DNA of 64,000 bases from Pseudomonas oryzihabitans (GCF_007665395.1 NZ_VDND01000009.1:1-64000), one strand, 5' to 3'; positions 25,469 to 34,484 are shown, counted from the stretch's first letter. Numbers and translations are program-made. The notes: generated from the letters alone by a model not told the origin.

Positions 25469-26845
25469 ATGGCTCCAAGCAGACAGGTCATCAACGCTCA
25501 GGTCAGCCCCAAGGGCAGCCTGGAGACCCTTTCCCAGCGCGAGGTCCAGCAGCTCAGCGCCGCCGGCTCGGGCAACCTCTACCAGCTCTTTCGCCAGTGC
25601 GCCCTGGCCATCCTCAACACCGGCGCCCACAGCGACAACGCGAAGACCATCCTCGAGGCCTACCAGGACTTCGAGATCCTCATCCACCAGCAGGACCGCG
25701 GCGTCCGCCTGGAACTGGTCAACGCCCCGGCCGACGCCTTCGTCGACGGCGAGATGATCGCCAGCACCCGCGAGATGCTGTTCAGCGCCCTGCGCGACAT
25801 CGTCTACACCGAGAGCGAGCAGAGCAGCCTGCGCATCGACCTGGAGAGCTCCGAAGGCATCACCGACTACGTCTTCCACCTGCTGCGCAACGCCCGCACC
25901 CTGCGCGCCGGCATGGAGCCCAAGATGGTGGTCTGCTGGGGCGGTCACTCCATCAGTACCGAGGAATACAAGTACACCAAGAAGGTCGGCCATGAACTCG
26001 GCCTGCGCAGCCTGGACATCTGCACCGGCTGCGGCCCGGGGGTGATGAAGGGCCCGATGAAGGGCGCCACCATCGCCCATGCCAAGCAGCGCCTCCAGCA
26101 CGGGCGCTACCTGGGCCTCACCGAACCGGGCATCATCGCCGCCGAGGCGCCCAATCCCATCGTCAACGAGCTGGTGATCCTGCCGGACATCGAGAAGCGC
26201 CTGGAGGCCTTCGTCCGCGTCGGCCACGGCATCATCATCTTCCCGGGCGGCGCCGGCACGGCGGAGGAATTCCTCTACCTGCTGGGCATCCTCATGCACC
26301 CGGACAACCGCGAGATCCCCTTCCCGGTGATCCTCACCGGTCCGCAGAGCGCCGCGCCCTACCTGGAGCAACTGCACGCCTTCATCGGCGCCACCCTCGG
26401 CGAAGCCGCCCAGCGCCATTACCAGATCGTGGTCAACGATCCGGTCGAGGTGGCCCGGCAGATGGCCCAGGGGCTCAAGGCGGTCAAGCAATTCCGCCGC
26501 GAACGCCACGACGCCTTCCACTTCAACTGGCTGCTGCGCATCGAGGAAGGCTTCCAGCGCCCCTTCGATCCCACCCACGCCAACATGGCCGCGCTGCAGC
26601 TGACCCATGCCCTGCCACCCCATGAACTGGCGGCCAACCTGCGCCGGGCCTTCTCCGGCATCGTCGCCGGCAACGTCAAGGCCAAGGGCATCCAGCTGAT
26701 CGAGGAGCATGGCCCCTACGAGATCCACGGCGATCCCGACATCATGCGTCCGCTGGATCGGCTGCTGCAGGCCTTCGTCGAGCAGCACCGCATGAAGCTG
26801 CCGGGCGGCGCCGCCTACGAGCCCTGCTATCGCGTGGTGAGCTAA
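25469..26845 (+). CDS. ppnN: Pyrimidine/purine nucleotide 5'-monophosphate nucleosidase
   Basis: Cleaves nucleoside monophosphates to base and ribose-5-phosphate; known to bind (p)ppGpp in enteric bacteria. 458 residues from ATG 25469, the expected size for PpnN/YgdH. The central LOG-like domain has MVVCWGGHSI, CTGCGPGVMKGPMKGA and the catalytic FPGGAGTAEEFLYLLG. N- and C-terminal PpnN-specific domains flank it. Followed by an inverted-repeat terminator at 26871-26908. Confidence 0.95.
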   Translation: MAPSRQVINAQVSPKGSLETLSQREVQQLSAAGSGNLYQLFRQCALAILNTGAHSDNAKTILEAYQDFEILIHQQDRGVRLELVNAPADAFVDGEMIASTREMLFSALRDIVYTESEQSSLRIDLESSEGITDYVFHLLRNARTLRAGMEPKMVVCWGGHSISTEEYKYTKKVGHELGLRSLDICTGCGPGVMKGPMKGATIAHAKQRLQHGRYLGLTEPGIIAAEAPNPIVNELVILPDIEKRLEAFVRVGHGIIIFPGGAGTAEEFLYLLGILMHPDNREIPFPVILTGPQSAAPYLEQLHAFIGATLGEAAQRHYQIVVNDPVEVARQMAQGLKAVKQFRRERHDAFHFNWLLRIEEGFQRPFDPTHANMAALQLTHALPPHELAANLRRAFSGIVAGNVKAKGIQLIEEHGPYEIHGDPDIMRPLDRLLQAFVEQHRMKLPGGAAYEPCYRVVS

Positions 26846-26870
26846 GGCCGCGCGAGCGGTTTCGTCCCCC

Positions 26871-26908
26871 ATGACCGTTCGTCAACGCGCTTATCGACGA
26901 ACGGTCAT
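26871..26908 (+). terminator. Hairpin after ppnN
   Basis: A 13-bp perfect stem, ATGACCGTTCGTC / GACGAACGGTCAT, around a 12-base loop, 25 bases past the ppnN stop. It lacks a T tract. Confidence 0.55.
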
Positions 26909-27185
26909 CCTTACTGGCCAAGTGATATCGACCAGTCGCTAGCTAGCTATCTAGAGCGCCTCGCTTGGGCATCGTCCCGGTGCGCTTCGCTTCAAAGGCT
27001 GTCCTGAGCGGAAAAGCTCGCGCGCTAACCGCTCTAGTCCGGGTTAAAGCCCCCCTTCCCCTCGCCGATAGGGCAAGGCAAGCTAAACTCAGAGCGCAGG
27101 CTGCCGTCGTGAAAGCCACCCGGGTCGGATACCCCGCCGGGCCCTCTTCACCCAGCCCTGCCGGATTTCCTGCCGAGGCTACGGA
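26909..27185. other. Non-coding gap before the MHYT gene
   Basis: No convincing gene. It holds a CTAG-rich block (GCTAGCTAGCTAT at 26938-26950, followed by CTAGAGC), also present at 64-76. The MHYT gene's own leader and a good ribosome-binding region (GAGGCTACGGA) end the gap. An open frame at 26965-27189 has no family resemblance and overlaps the MHYT start, so I do not call it. Confidence 0.5.
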
Positions 27186-29381
27186 ATGAATAACTGGCTG
27201 GGACTCGAGTTCCTTGTCGCCCCCCTTGCCCAGGACCACGTGCATCTGCATGGGCAGCACGATGCCTGGCTGGTGGCACTCGCCTATCTGGTCGCGGTCA
27301 GCGCCTGTTACGTCACCCTGGTGTTCGCCGAGCGCATCGGCCAGACCCGTACCCTGGCCCGCCGGCGGGCCTGGAGCCTGATGGGCGCCCTGAGCTTCGG
27401 CTTCGGCGTCTGGGGCATGCACTTCATCGCCATGCTGGCCTACACCGTGCCCACCCGGGTGCACTACGACCTCTTCATCACCCTGGCGTCGCTGCTGATC
27501 GTGGTGCTCGCCGGCCTCATGGCCATGCCCGCCCTGAGCCAGCCCGATCTCACCCGCGGCCAGCGGCTCCAGGCCGGCCTGGTGCTGAGCGTGGGCATCG
27601 TGCTGATGCACTACACCGGCATGGCCGCCGTGCACACCGAGGCCGTGGTGCTCTACCGTCCCGCGCCCTTCCTAGCATCGATCGCCATCGCCGTGGGCGC
27701 CAGCTTCGCCGCCCTGCAGCTGATCCAGATCTTCCGCCGGCACTACACCGGCATCTATCGCTGGCTGCGCATGGCCACCGCCCTGGTGATGGGCCTGGCC
27801 ATCGCGGCCATGCACTTCACCGGCATGTGGTCGATGGTGCTGATCGCACCGACCGCCACCGAGACCACGCTGCAGGGCGGCAGCAATGCCTGGCAGCTGG
27901 GCGTGGGCATCGCCATCATCGCCCTGCTGCTGGTGGTGGGCGGCCTGGGCGCGGCCTGGGCGGATCGCCAGCTGCAGCGCAAGGAACACGACCTGGAGCG
28001 GGTCAATTCCCTGGTCGGCCAGCTCGACGAGGCCCGGGCCTCGCTACAGCAGGCGGCGCACTACGATCCCCTCACCGACCTGCACAACCGACGCGCCTTC
28101 AACCAGGCCTTCGCCGAGACCCTCGACCGCCACGCCCAGCAGGGCCGCAGCCTGGCGGTCATGTTTCTCGACATCGACCATTTCAAGCGGATCAACGACA
28201 GCCTCGGCCACGACGCCGGCGACCAGCTGCTGGTGGCCATGGCCAAGATCATTCGCGATGCGGTGCGCGAAGGTGACCTGGTGGCGCGCTTCGGTGGTGA
28301 CGAATTCTGCATCCTGGCCAGCCTGGCCAACGCGGACGAAGCCCGCCACCTCGCCCAGCGCATTCTGGAGCGCCTGCGCAACCCCATCACCATCGGCAGC
28401 CGTCCCCTGGTGATGACCACCAGCATCGGCATCAGCCTCTATCCCCGCGATGGTGGCTGCTGCGAGGAATTGCTCAAGAGCGCCGACCTGGCGCTCTATC
28501 TGTCCAAGGGCAATGGCCGCAACACCTACAGCTTCTTCGACGAGACCCTGCGCGAGAAGATCTCGCTGCAGCTGGAGCTGGAGGCCGAGTTGCGCGAGGC
28601 CCTGACCGAGGAACGCGGCCTGCAGCTCTACTACCAGCCGATCCTGGACGTCGCCAGCGGCCACCTGGACAAGGCCGAGGCGCTGATCCGCTGGGACCAT
28701 CCGCGCCTGGGCCTGCTGGCGCCCAACTTCTTCCTCGGCATCGCCGAGGCCAATGGTTTCATCGAGGAACTGGATGCCTGGGTGCTCAAGCGGGCCTGCC
28801 AGGATCTGGCCGAGCTGACCGCCGCCGGCATGGGCAACCTGCGCATCGCCATCAACTGCTCGGCGCTGAGCCTGAGCAACGACGCCCTGCCGGCACAGAT
28901 CGCCTGGCGCCTGGACGACCACCACCTCTCGCCCCGCCGCCTGGAGCTGGAGGTCACCGAGAACGCCCTGGTCAAGAACGTGCAACCCACCATCGAAGTG
29001 CTGCAGCGCATCCGCGACCTTGGCGTGGCCGTTTCCATCGACGATTTCGGCACCGGCTATTCTTCGCTGGCCTATCTCAAGCGTCTGCCCATCGACACGG
29101 TGAAGATTGACCGCTCCTTCGTCACCGGCCTAGCCGAGGGCAATGCCGATCACCAGATCGTCCAGGCCATCATCGGCATGGCCCGGCCGCTCAAGCTCAA
29201 GGTCACCGCCGAGGGGGTCGAGCAACTGGAACAGCTGCGGCTGCTTTGCGCCCTGGGCTGCGACTTTATCCAGGGCTACCACATCAGCCGGCCGGTGCCC
29301 CTGGCACGGGTGCCCGCAGTGATCCGGGACTACGCCAGTGGCGTCTGCCCGCTCCAGGCCCCCATGAACGCCCTCGGCTAG
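27186..29381 (+). CDS. MHYT-GGDEF-EAL cyclic-di-GMP protein (MucR-like)
   Basis: Inner-membrane protein of 731 residues. The N-terminal MHYT sensor has seven hydrophobic segments with MHFIA, MHYTG and MHFTG copies, thought to bind a metal or gas. GGDEF is intact at 370-374 (RFGGDEF) with a preceding DIDHFKRIND. EAL is intact at 498-500 (EALIRW) with DDFGTGYSSLAYLK. Both synthesis and breakdown of c-di-GMP are therefore possible. The architecture is that of Pseudomonas MucR, which affects alginate and biofilm; orthology is not shown by context. Converges tail to tail with the reductase gene, overlapping by 4 bases. Confidence 0.93.
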   Translation: MNNWLGLEFLVAPLAQDHVHLHGQHDAWLVALAYLVAVSACYVTLVFAERIGQTRTLARRRAWSLMGALSFGFGVWGMHFIAMLAYTVPTRVHYDLFITLASLLIVVLAGLMAMPALSQPDLTRGQRLQAGLVLSVGIVLMHYTGMAAVHTEAVVLYRPAPFLASIAIAVGASFAALQLIQIFRRHYTGIYRWLRMATALVMGLAIAAMHFTGMWSMVLIAPTATETTLQGGSNAWQLGVGIAIIALLLVVGGLGAAWADRQLQRKEHDLERVNSLVGQLDEARASLQQAAHYDPLTDLHNRRAFNQAFAETLDRHAQQGRSLAVMFLDIDHFKRINDSLGHDAGDQLLVAMAKIIRDAVREGDLVARFGGDEFCILASLANADEARHLAQRILERLRNPITIGSRPLVMTTSIGISLYPRDGGCCEELLKSADLALYLSKGNGRNTYSFFDETLREKISLQLELEAELREALTEERGLQLYYQPILDVASGHLDKAEALIRWDHPRLGLLAPNFFLGIAEANGFIEELDAWVLKRACQDLAELTAAGMGNLRIAINCSALSLSNDALPAQIAWRLDDHHLSPRRLELEVTENALVKNVQPTIEVLQRIRDLGVAVSIDDFGTGYSSLAYLKRLPIDTVKIDRSFVTGLAEGNADHQIVQAIIGMARPLKLKVTAEGVEQLEQLRLLCALGCDFIQGYHISRPVPLARVPAVIRDYASGVCPLQAPMNALG

Positions 29382-30064
29382 CGGCGGCGGTAGCGCAGCC
29401 AGACGCTGCCGTCATCTTGGGCCTCGGCCGACTCCAGCTGGAGATACAGCGGCTGCTGCCACGCCTGTTCGGCGATCTCGAAGGACGCCGGATGGGCACC
29501 GCGACCGTCCACCAGCGGAATGATCAGCACGCTGATCTCGTCCACCAGCCCGGCGGCGACGAAGGAGCCGCTGACATGGGGACCGCCCTCCACCACCAGC
29601 CGCTCGATGCCCAGCTCGGCATTGAGCAATTCCAGCACCGTCGCCAGATCCAGTTCGTCCTTGCCGCCGAAGACGTAGGAGGCGCCGATGTTCTGCAGGT
29701 GGGCGAGGTAGTCGTCGCTCACGCCCTCGGTCAATACCGCCACCACATGGGAATCCAGGGCCTCGCTCTTCTTCCAGGCCACCTTACCCTGGGGATCGAT
29801 GGCGATGGCGTACTTGGCGGCATCGCGCTGGGCGAAATGATGGGTACGGGCGATGGGCGCCTGGGCCACGCCCGTGGGATAGCCCTCACCGTGGGCGATC
29901 TCCTCCATGGTCACCCGGCCACAGGCCCAGGCATCGAATTCGAAGCGCTCGGCCAGGCGCTCGTAGGTGGCGTCGGCCTGCTTCTTGAGCGGACGTTCCC
30001 AGCCATCGGTGAGGGCATGGCCGTCAACCGACGACATCATATGGCAGATCACATAGGGCTTCAT
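29378..30064 (-). CDS. Dihydrofolate reductase/RibD C-terminal domain family protein
   Basis: 228-residue NADPH-dependent reductase of the RibD-C/DHFR-like fold. Start at 30064 is preceded by GGGAG. It has MKPYVICHMMSSVDGHAL at the N-terminus and LVVEGGPHVSGSFVAAGLVDEISVLIIP near the C-terminus, the family signature. RibD itself carries a deaminase domain that is absent here, so this is a stand-alone reductase of unknown substrate. It is not linked to riboflavin genes. Confidence 0.85.
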   Translation of the reverse strand: MKPYVICHMMSSVDGHALTDGWERPLKKQADATYERLAERFEFDAWACGRVTMEEIAHGEGYPTGVAQAPIARTHHFAQRDAAKYAIAIDPQGKVAWKKSEALDSHVVAVLTEGVSDDYLAHLQNIGASYVFGGKDELDLATVLELLNAELGIERLVVEGGPHVSGSFVAAGLVDEISVLIIPLVDGRGAHPASFEIAEQAWQQPLYLQLESAEAQDDGSVWLRYRRR

Positions 30065-30157
30065 GGGGGCTCCCGGCAGTGGCGTGTCACCCTGACACGT
30101 CCTCCAGCAACCGACCGATCCGCCCCCGGGGGAGTTCAGCACCCCGGCCTGCGCAAA

Positions 30158-30186
30158 CGAAAAACCCGCCGGAGGGCGGGTTTTCG
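30158..30186 (-). terminator. Rho-independent terminator of fpr
   Basis: AAAACCCGCC-ggag-GGCGGGTTTT: a strong stem with T tracts on both sides, 16 bases past the fpr stop on the minus strand. Confidence 0.85.
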
Positions 30187-30201
30187 TGGAGCCGGGCGGC
30201 G

Positions 30202-30981
30202 TTACTTCTCGACGAAGGCGCGCTCGATCAGGTAGTCGCCCGGGTCGCCCATGCGTGGCGAGATGGTCAGGCCGAATTCGTTCAGCACGGCACTGGTCTC
30301 GTCCAGCATGCTCGGGCTGCCGCAGATCATGGCGCGGTCGTCCTGGGGATTGATCGGCGGCAGGCCGATGTCCTCGAACAGCTTGCCGCTGCGCATCAGG
30401 TCGGTCTGGCGACCCTGGTTGCGGAATTCCTCGCGGGTGACCAGGGGGTAGTAGATCAGCTTCTCACGCACCAGGTCGCCGATGAACTCGTGCTCGGGCA
30501 GGGTCTTGGTGATGAAGTCGGCATAGGCCAGCTCGTTCACGTAGCGCACGCCGTGGACCAAGATGACCTTCTCGAAGCGCTCGTAGGTCTCCGGGTCCTG
30601 GATGGTGCTCAGGAAGGGCGCCATGCCGGTGCCGGTGCTCAGCAGGTAGAGGTGCTTGGCGGGCTTGAGGTCGCTGAGGATCAGGGTGCCGGTGGGCTTG
30701 CGGCTGACCATCAGGTTGTCGCCTTCCTTGAGGTGCTGCAGGCGCGAGGTCAGGGGGCCGTCCGGCACCTTGATGCTGAAGAACTCCAGGTGCTCTTCGT
30801 AATTGGGGCTGGCGATGCTGTAGGCGCGCATCAGCGGACGACCGCCTTCGGTTTCCAGGCCGATCATCACGAACTGACCGTTCTCGAAACGCAGGCCCGG
30901 ATTACGGGTGGTCTTGAAGCTGAACAGGGTGTCGTTCCAGTGATGAACGCTCAGGACGCGCTCGGTGTACAGGTTGCTCAT
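30202..30981 (-). CDS. fpr: Ferredoxin-NADP reductase
   Basis: FAD flavoprotein that passes electrons between NADPH and ferredoxin/flavodoxin, part of the oxidative-stress response. 259 residues. FAD-binding RAYSIASPNYEEHLEFFSI (about 53-71), NADP site STGTGMAPFLS and the C-terminal VEK, typical of the bacterial subclass I reductases. It faces finR across 120 bases, the arrangement known from Pseudomonas, where FinR activates fpr in response to superoxide-type stress. Confidence 0.96.
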   Translation of the reverse strand: MSNLYTERVLSVHHWNDTLFSFKTTRNPGLRFENGQFVMIGLETEGGRPLMRAYSIASPNYEEHLEFFSIKVPDGPLTSRLQHLKEGDNLMVSRKPTGTLILSDLKPAKHLYLLSTGTGMAPFLSTIQDPETYERFEKVILVHGVRYVNELAYADFITKTLPEHEFIGDLVREKLIYYPLVTREEFRNQGRQTDLMRSGKLFEDIGLPPINPQDDRAMICGSPSMLDETSAVLNEFGLTISPRMGDPGDYLIERAFVEK

Positions 30982-31101
30982 CGATGACTCCAGGAAAAAT
31001 CGGTACAGCCCGGGGCTGGATAGAAATTGCGCGACAGTTTATAGAGGGGGAAAATATCCGTGAAATGAATAATTCGAATATAGGTTATCCAAAAGGCAGA
31101 T

Positions 31102-32034
31102 ATGAGATTCACGTTGCGTCAACTCGAGGTCTTCGTCGCCGTGGCGCGCCAGGAAAGCGTTTCCCGGGCAGCCGAGGCGCTCAATCTGTCGCAGTCCGCC
31201 ACCAGCACCGCCCTGGGCGAACTGGAGCGCCAATTCGACTGCCGGGTATTCGACCGCGCCGGGAAGCGTTTGACGCTCAACGCCCTGGGTCGGCAACTGC
31301 TGCCCAAGGCGGTGGCCCTGCTCGACCGCAGCGCCGAGGTGGAAAACCTGCTGCGCGGCAAGACCGGTTTCGGCTCTCTGGAAGTGGGCGCCACCCTCAC
31401 CATCGGCAACTACCTGGCCACCCTGCTGCTGGGCGACTTCATGCAGCGCCACCCCGATTGCCGGGTGCGCCTGCACGTGCACAACACCGCCAGCGTGGTG
31501 CAGCGGATCGCCAACCATGACATCGACCTCGGCCTGATCGAAGGCGATTGCCAGCACCCGGACCTGGAGGTGCAGCCCTGGATCGAGGACGAACTGGTGG
31601 TGTTCGCCGCCCCCGGGCACCCTCTGGCCGGGACCACCGCCGCCCAGGCCGAACTGGAAGCCCAGGCCTGGATCCTGCGCGAACAGGGCTCCGGCACCCG
31701 CCTGACCTTCGACCAGGCCATGCGCCACCACGCCCAGCCGCTGGACGTGCGCCTGGAACTGGAGCACACCGAGGCCATCCTGCGCGCGGTGGAATCGGGG
31801 TTGGGCATCGGCTGCCTGTCGCGGCTGGCCCTGCGCGATGCCTTCGCCCGCGGCACCCTGGTGCCCATCGACACCCCGACCCTGGACCTGCGCCGGCAGT
31901 TCTGCTTCATCTGGCACAAGCAGAAGTACCAGACCGGGGCCATGGTCGAATTCCTCGACCTCTGCCGCCAGCTGACCCTGGGCCTGAGCCGCAGCGACCA
32001 GATCGACACCGCGCGGCCCCGACCCTTGGGCTGA
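31102..32034 (+). CDS. finR: LysR family regulator FinR
   Basis: 310-residue LysR regulator with N-terminal winged helix (LRQLEVFVAVARQESVSRAAEALNLSQSATSTALGELE, residues 5-42) and an effector domain. Placement divergent to fpr is the basis for naming it FinR, the activator of fpr in Pseudomonas. The gap between them contains AT-rich sequence with an ATTCGAAT palindrome (about 31072-31079) that may lie in the shared promoter region. No second target is visible nearby. Confidence 0.85.
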   Translation: MRFTLRQLEVFVAVARQESVSRAAEALNLSQSATSTALGELERQFDCRVFDRAGKRLTLNALGRQLLPKAVALLDRSAEVENLLRGKTGFGSLEVGATLTIGNYLATLLLGDFMQRHPDCRVRLHVHNTASVVQRIANHDIDLGLIEGDCQHPDLEVQPWIEDELVVFAAPGHPLAGTTAAQAELEAQAWILREQGSGTRLTFDQAMRHHAQPLDVRLELEHTEAILRAVESGLGIGCLSRLALRDAFARGTLVPIDTPTLDLRRQFCFIWHKQKYQTGAMVEFLDLCRQLTLGLSRSDQIDTARPRPLG

Positions 32035-32472
32035 TCACTGGCCCTGGTAGATCCGCCGATTCTCCAGTTCCCGCTGCTCGTGGCGACGGTGGGCGCGCAG
32101 CGCCAGCAGGGCGAGCACGCCGATGACCAGGCGATAGCCCTGGGAGTAGAGATCCAGCTCGGCGGTGGCCGACTCGCCCAGCATGCCGCTGATCAGGCGC
32201 ACCACGAACAACGTCAGCTGCACGAAGGCCACCAGCAGCAGCCCGGCCGACAGCCATTCCGCGCGGCGGAAGGCCAGCACGGCGAACAGCGCCAGGGCGA
32301 ACTGCATGCCGCCGTACCAGACCCGCGCCTCGGCCACCGACGCCGAATCCATCAGCACCATGCCGCGGGCGTTGGCCATCTCGTAGGGATAGAACCAGTG
32401 CGCCAGGGCGAGTCCAAACCAGACCAGGGCCTGCAGACCCAACACCAGACGTGCGAAGCGAAGCTCGGACAT
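32035..32472 (-). CDS. Four-helix small membrane protein, function unknown
   Basis: 145 residues from ATG 32472, preceded by AAGGAG. Four hydrophobic segments: LVLGLQALVWFGLALAHW (residues 8-25), VWYGGMQFALALFAVLAF (51-68), SAGLLLVAFVQLTLFVVRLI (75-94) and LVIGVLALLALRAH (115-128). The layout resembles DUF4345-type proteins, but I cannot assign a function. Frames extending much further upstream run antisense into pdxY and are rejected. Confidence 0.8.
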   Translation of the reverse strand: MSELRFARLVLGLQALVWFGLALAHWFYPYEMANARGMVLMDSASVAEARVWYGGMQFALALFAVLAFRRAEWLSAGLLLVAFVQLTLFVVRLISGMLGESATAELDLYSQGYRLVIGVLALLALRAHRRHEQRELENRRIYQGQ

Positions 32473-32670
32473 TCCCCGTTTCTCCTTGGGGCCAGAGGTG
32501 GATGACAGCCGCTCCAGTGTAGCCAGCCAAGGTACCCGGCGCTGGTAGCGATCCGCACTGCCGATGCAGACCGCCACAGCCGGGGTAGGGTTCGCCCGGA
32601 GGCCTGGGTTAAGCTGCCGGAGTCTGCCCTTCCGGCTCCCGACCAAGAGCCCGCTGCCCGAGAGATCGCC

Positions 32671-33564
32671 ATGCCTGCCGCCCTGCCCGCCCAGCCGCCG
32701 CTGGTGCTGTCCATCCAGTCCCATGTCGCCTACGGCCACGTCGGCAACGCCGCCGCCACCCTGCCGCTGCAACTGCTCGGCCTGCAGCCGGTGGTGGTCA
32801 ACACGGTGCAATTCTCCAATCACACCGGTTACGGCGAATTCAAGGGCCAGGTCTTTCCGCCCGAGCACATCCACGACGTACTCGACGGCCTGCGCGCCCG
32901 CGGCGTGCTGGAACGCTGCGTGGCGGTGCTGTCCGGCTACCTGGGCGATGCCGCCATCGGCGAGGTGATCCTCGGCGTGGTCCAGGAGATCCGCCGCCAG
33001 CGTAGCGACCTGCACTACCTGTGCGACCCGGTGATGGGCGACGTCGGCCGCGGCATCTTCGTCCGCCCCGGCATCCCCGACTTCCTGCGCCGCCGCGCCA
33101 TCGAGCAGGCCAGCCTGATCACCCCCAACCAGTACGAATTCGAGCTGCTGCACGGCCAGCCGCTGGCCGACACCGCCGACGCCGTGAGCGCCGCCCGGCT
33201 GCTGCTCGGCCGCCCCGGCCAACCGGGTCCGACGACCATCGTCATCACCAGCCTGCGCACCCCGGACCTGCCGACCGACGTGCTCAGCACCCTGGTGGTG
33301 GAGGCGGCGGATGCCTGGCTGGTGCAGACGCCCTACCTGGACCTGCAGCCGCTGCCCAACGGCATGGGCGACGTCTTCTCCGCCGTGCTGCTGGGCCAGT
33401 TGCTCAACGGCCAGTCCACCCCCGCCGCGGCCTCCCATGCGGTCAGCGCCCTCTACGCGCTGGTCGCCCGCACCGCCCCCGGCAGCCGCGACCTGCCGCT
33501 GATCGCCGCGCGCGAGCAGATCGTGCGCCCGGGCGAGCTATTCGAGGCCCAGCGGCTTGCGTAA
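32671..33564 (+). CDS. pdxY: Pyridoxal kinase
   Basis: Phosphorylates pyridoxal to PLP in the B6 salvage route. 297 residues, normal length. The ribokinase-fold motifs are LSIQSHVAYGHVGNAA (12-27), QFSNHTGYG, DPVMGD, TPNQYEFELL and the anion-hole/catalytic GMGDVFSAVLLGQLL. The TAA stop lies in the first bases of a GTAGGTTGGG-type repeat (GTAAGTTGGGTTGAG), showing that the repeat cluster directly follows the coding sequence. Confidence 0.95.
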   Translation: MPAALPAQPPLVLSIQSHVAYGHVGNAAATLPLQLLGLQPVVVNTVQFSNHTGYGEFKGQVFPPEHIHDVLDGLRARGVLERCVAVLSGYLGDAAIGEVILGVVQEIRRQRSDLHYLCDPVMGDVGRGIFVRPGIPDFLRRRAIEQASLITPNQYEFELLHGQPLADTADAVSAARLLLGRPGQPGPTTIVITSLRTPDLPTDVLSTLVVEAADAWLVQTPYLDLQPLPNGMGDVFSAVLLGQLLNGQSTPAAASHAVSALYALVARTAPGSRDLPLIAAREQIVRPGELFEAQRLA

Positions 33565-33965
33565 GTTGGGTTGAGCGTTAGCGAAGCCCAAGTGTAAGTG
33601 GCTCAGCCTTGCCTGTTGGGCTTCGACGATGGAGCCGTCTCAGCCCAACCTACGAATCCGCTTCGCCCCTCTCCCCGGGGAGGGGGAAGCCCTTTACGCC
33701 GGAGCCGTAGAACGCGTGGAAAACGCTGCGCGGTTTTCCACCCTACACCGGCTGTTGGGCTTCGACGGTGGAGCCGTCTCAACCCAACCTACGGGTCCGC
33801 CTAGAGGCGAAGGGGCAGCTTTCGTAGGTTGGGTTGAGCGCAGCGAAGCCCAACGATGCCCGCCTCGACCCCGCCCTTTTGGGCTTCGACGATGGAGCTG
33901 TCTCAGCCCAACCTACGGCTGCTCCGCCCCCTCTCCCCCTGGGAGAGGGCTGGGGTGAGGGTAGC
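33562..33965. repeat. Repeat cluster between pdxY and the accessory island
   Basis: Alternating modules: GTAAGTTGGGTTGAGCG (33562-33578), TTGGGCTTCGACGATGGAG...CAGCCCAACCTACG (33615-33655), CCCCTCTCC hairpin remnants, GTGGAAAACGCTGCGCGG (33717-33734) ending TTTTCCACC, and further GTAGGTTGGGTTGAG pairs (33823-33918), ending with a CCCTCTCCC hairpin to about 33960. No gene is visible. The island boundary lies right after it. Confidence 0.8.
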
Positions 33966-33979
33966 CCCACGTCGAACCC

Positions 33980-34105
33980 TCACGACGACTGCATATGCCG
34001 CTCACGCAGCTCCTGGCGCTCCTTGGCCTCCACGCTCAGGGTCGCGGTAGGCCTTAGCAGCAGACGCGCCAGGCCTATGGGTTCACCGGTATCGAACACC
34101 CCTAA
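33980..34105 (-). pseudogene. 3' remnant of a dksA-like gene
   Basis: Minus-strand frame ending at TGA 33980-33982 encodes GVFDTGEPIGLARLLLRP, then TATLSVEAKERQELRERH, which is the C-terminal part of a DksA/TraR protein of the DksA2 type, where the zinc-finger cysteines are replaced (DTGEPIG, SVEA). The frame continues upstream to 34219, but that N-terminal part shows no DksA coiled-coil, so only about 41 codons survive. No other part of the gene is visible in the window. The break coincides with the start of the AT-richer island. Confidence 0.65.
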
Positions 34106-34229
34106 CATGGCACTCCATGGACACGCACTCAATGCCTGGTGCTGGCTCGTTTTCGGGCTCATCACTCTTCGTCCATATGGACTCAGAGGCTTACCACAGC
34201 ATACGAGTGATTGTCCCAAGGACAGCCAG

Positions 34230-34448
34230 CTACCGAGGTAATCGGGGAATAAGGGTGTGAGGCTGACATCTGAGCTGAGCAGCTATGCGATACAGCTTTT
34301 CAACAGTGATATTGACCTCGCCCCTCTCCACTCGGCCCATGTAGCTGCGATCAATCCCGCAAGCGAAGGCTAGCGCGTCCTGAGACAGCCCTATTGATAA
34401 CCTTCTCTCTCGAATTCTTTCACCGAGATCCTTCGCCAGCGCTTGCAT
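34230..34448 (-). CDS. XRE family (Cro/C1-type) regulator of the island operon
   Basis: 72-residue single-domain repressor-like protein. Start at 34448 is preceded by GAGGCGGAC and begins MQALAKDLGERIRERRL; the HTH is LSQDALAFACGIDRSYMGRVERGEVNITVEKLYRIA (about 20-55). A longer frame to 34547 runs through the divergent promoter and is less likely. It faces a two-gene operon across about 100 bases containing a 12-bp palindrome on the -10 box, so autorepression and control of the operon are probable. Confidence 0.85.
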   Translation of the reverse strand: MQALAKDLGERIRERRLSIGLSQDALAFACGIDRSYMGRVERGEVNITVEKLYRIAAQLRCQPHTLIPRLPR

Positions 34449-34484
34449 GTCCGCCTCGTGTGACCAAGGCGGGACTATCAGACG

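Noticed and set aside
64..26950. The 13-mer GCTAGCTAGCTAT at 64-76 and 26938-26950 as a direct repeat flanking a mobile segment.
   Set aside because: The intervening 27 kb is ordinary core chromosome with housekeeping genes, so an element bounded by these is not credible; a shared short palindromic string is more likely chance.
26965..27189. Possible 74-residue gene before the MHYT protein.
   Set aside because: No family resemblance, low-complexity Ala/Arg/Pro content and overlap with the MHYT start.
32473..33438. Upstream extension of the small membrane protein to a 467-residue frame on the minus strand.
   Set aside because: The extension is antisense to pdxY and lacks any family pattern; a good ribosome-binding site supports the start at 32472.
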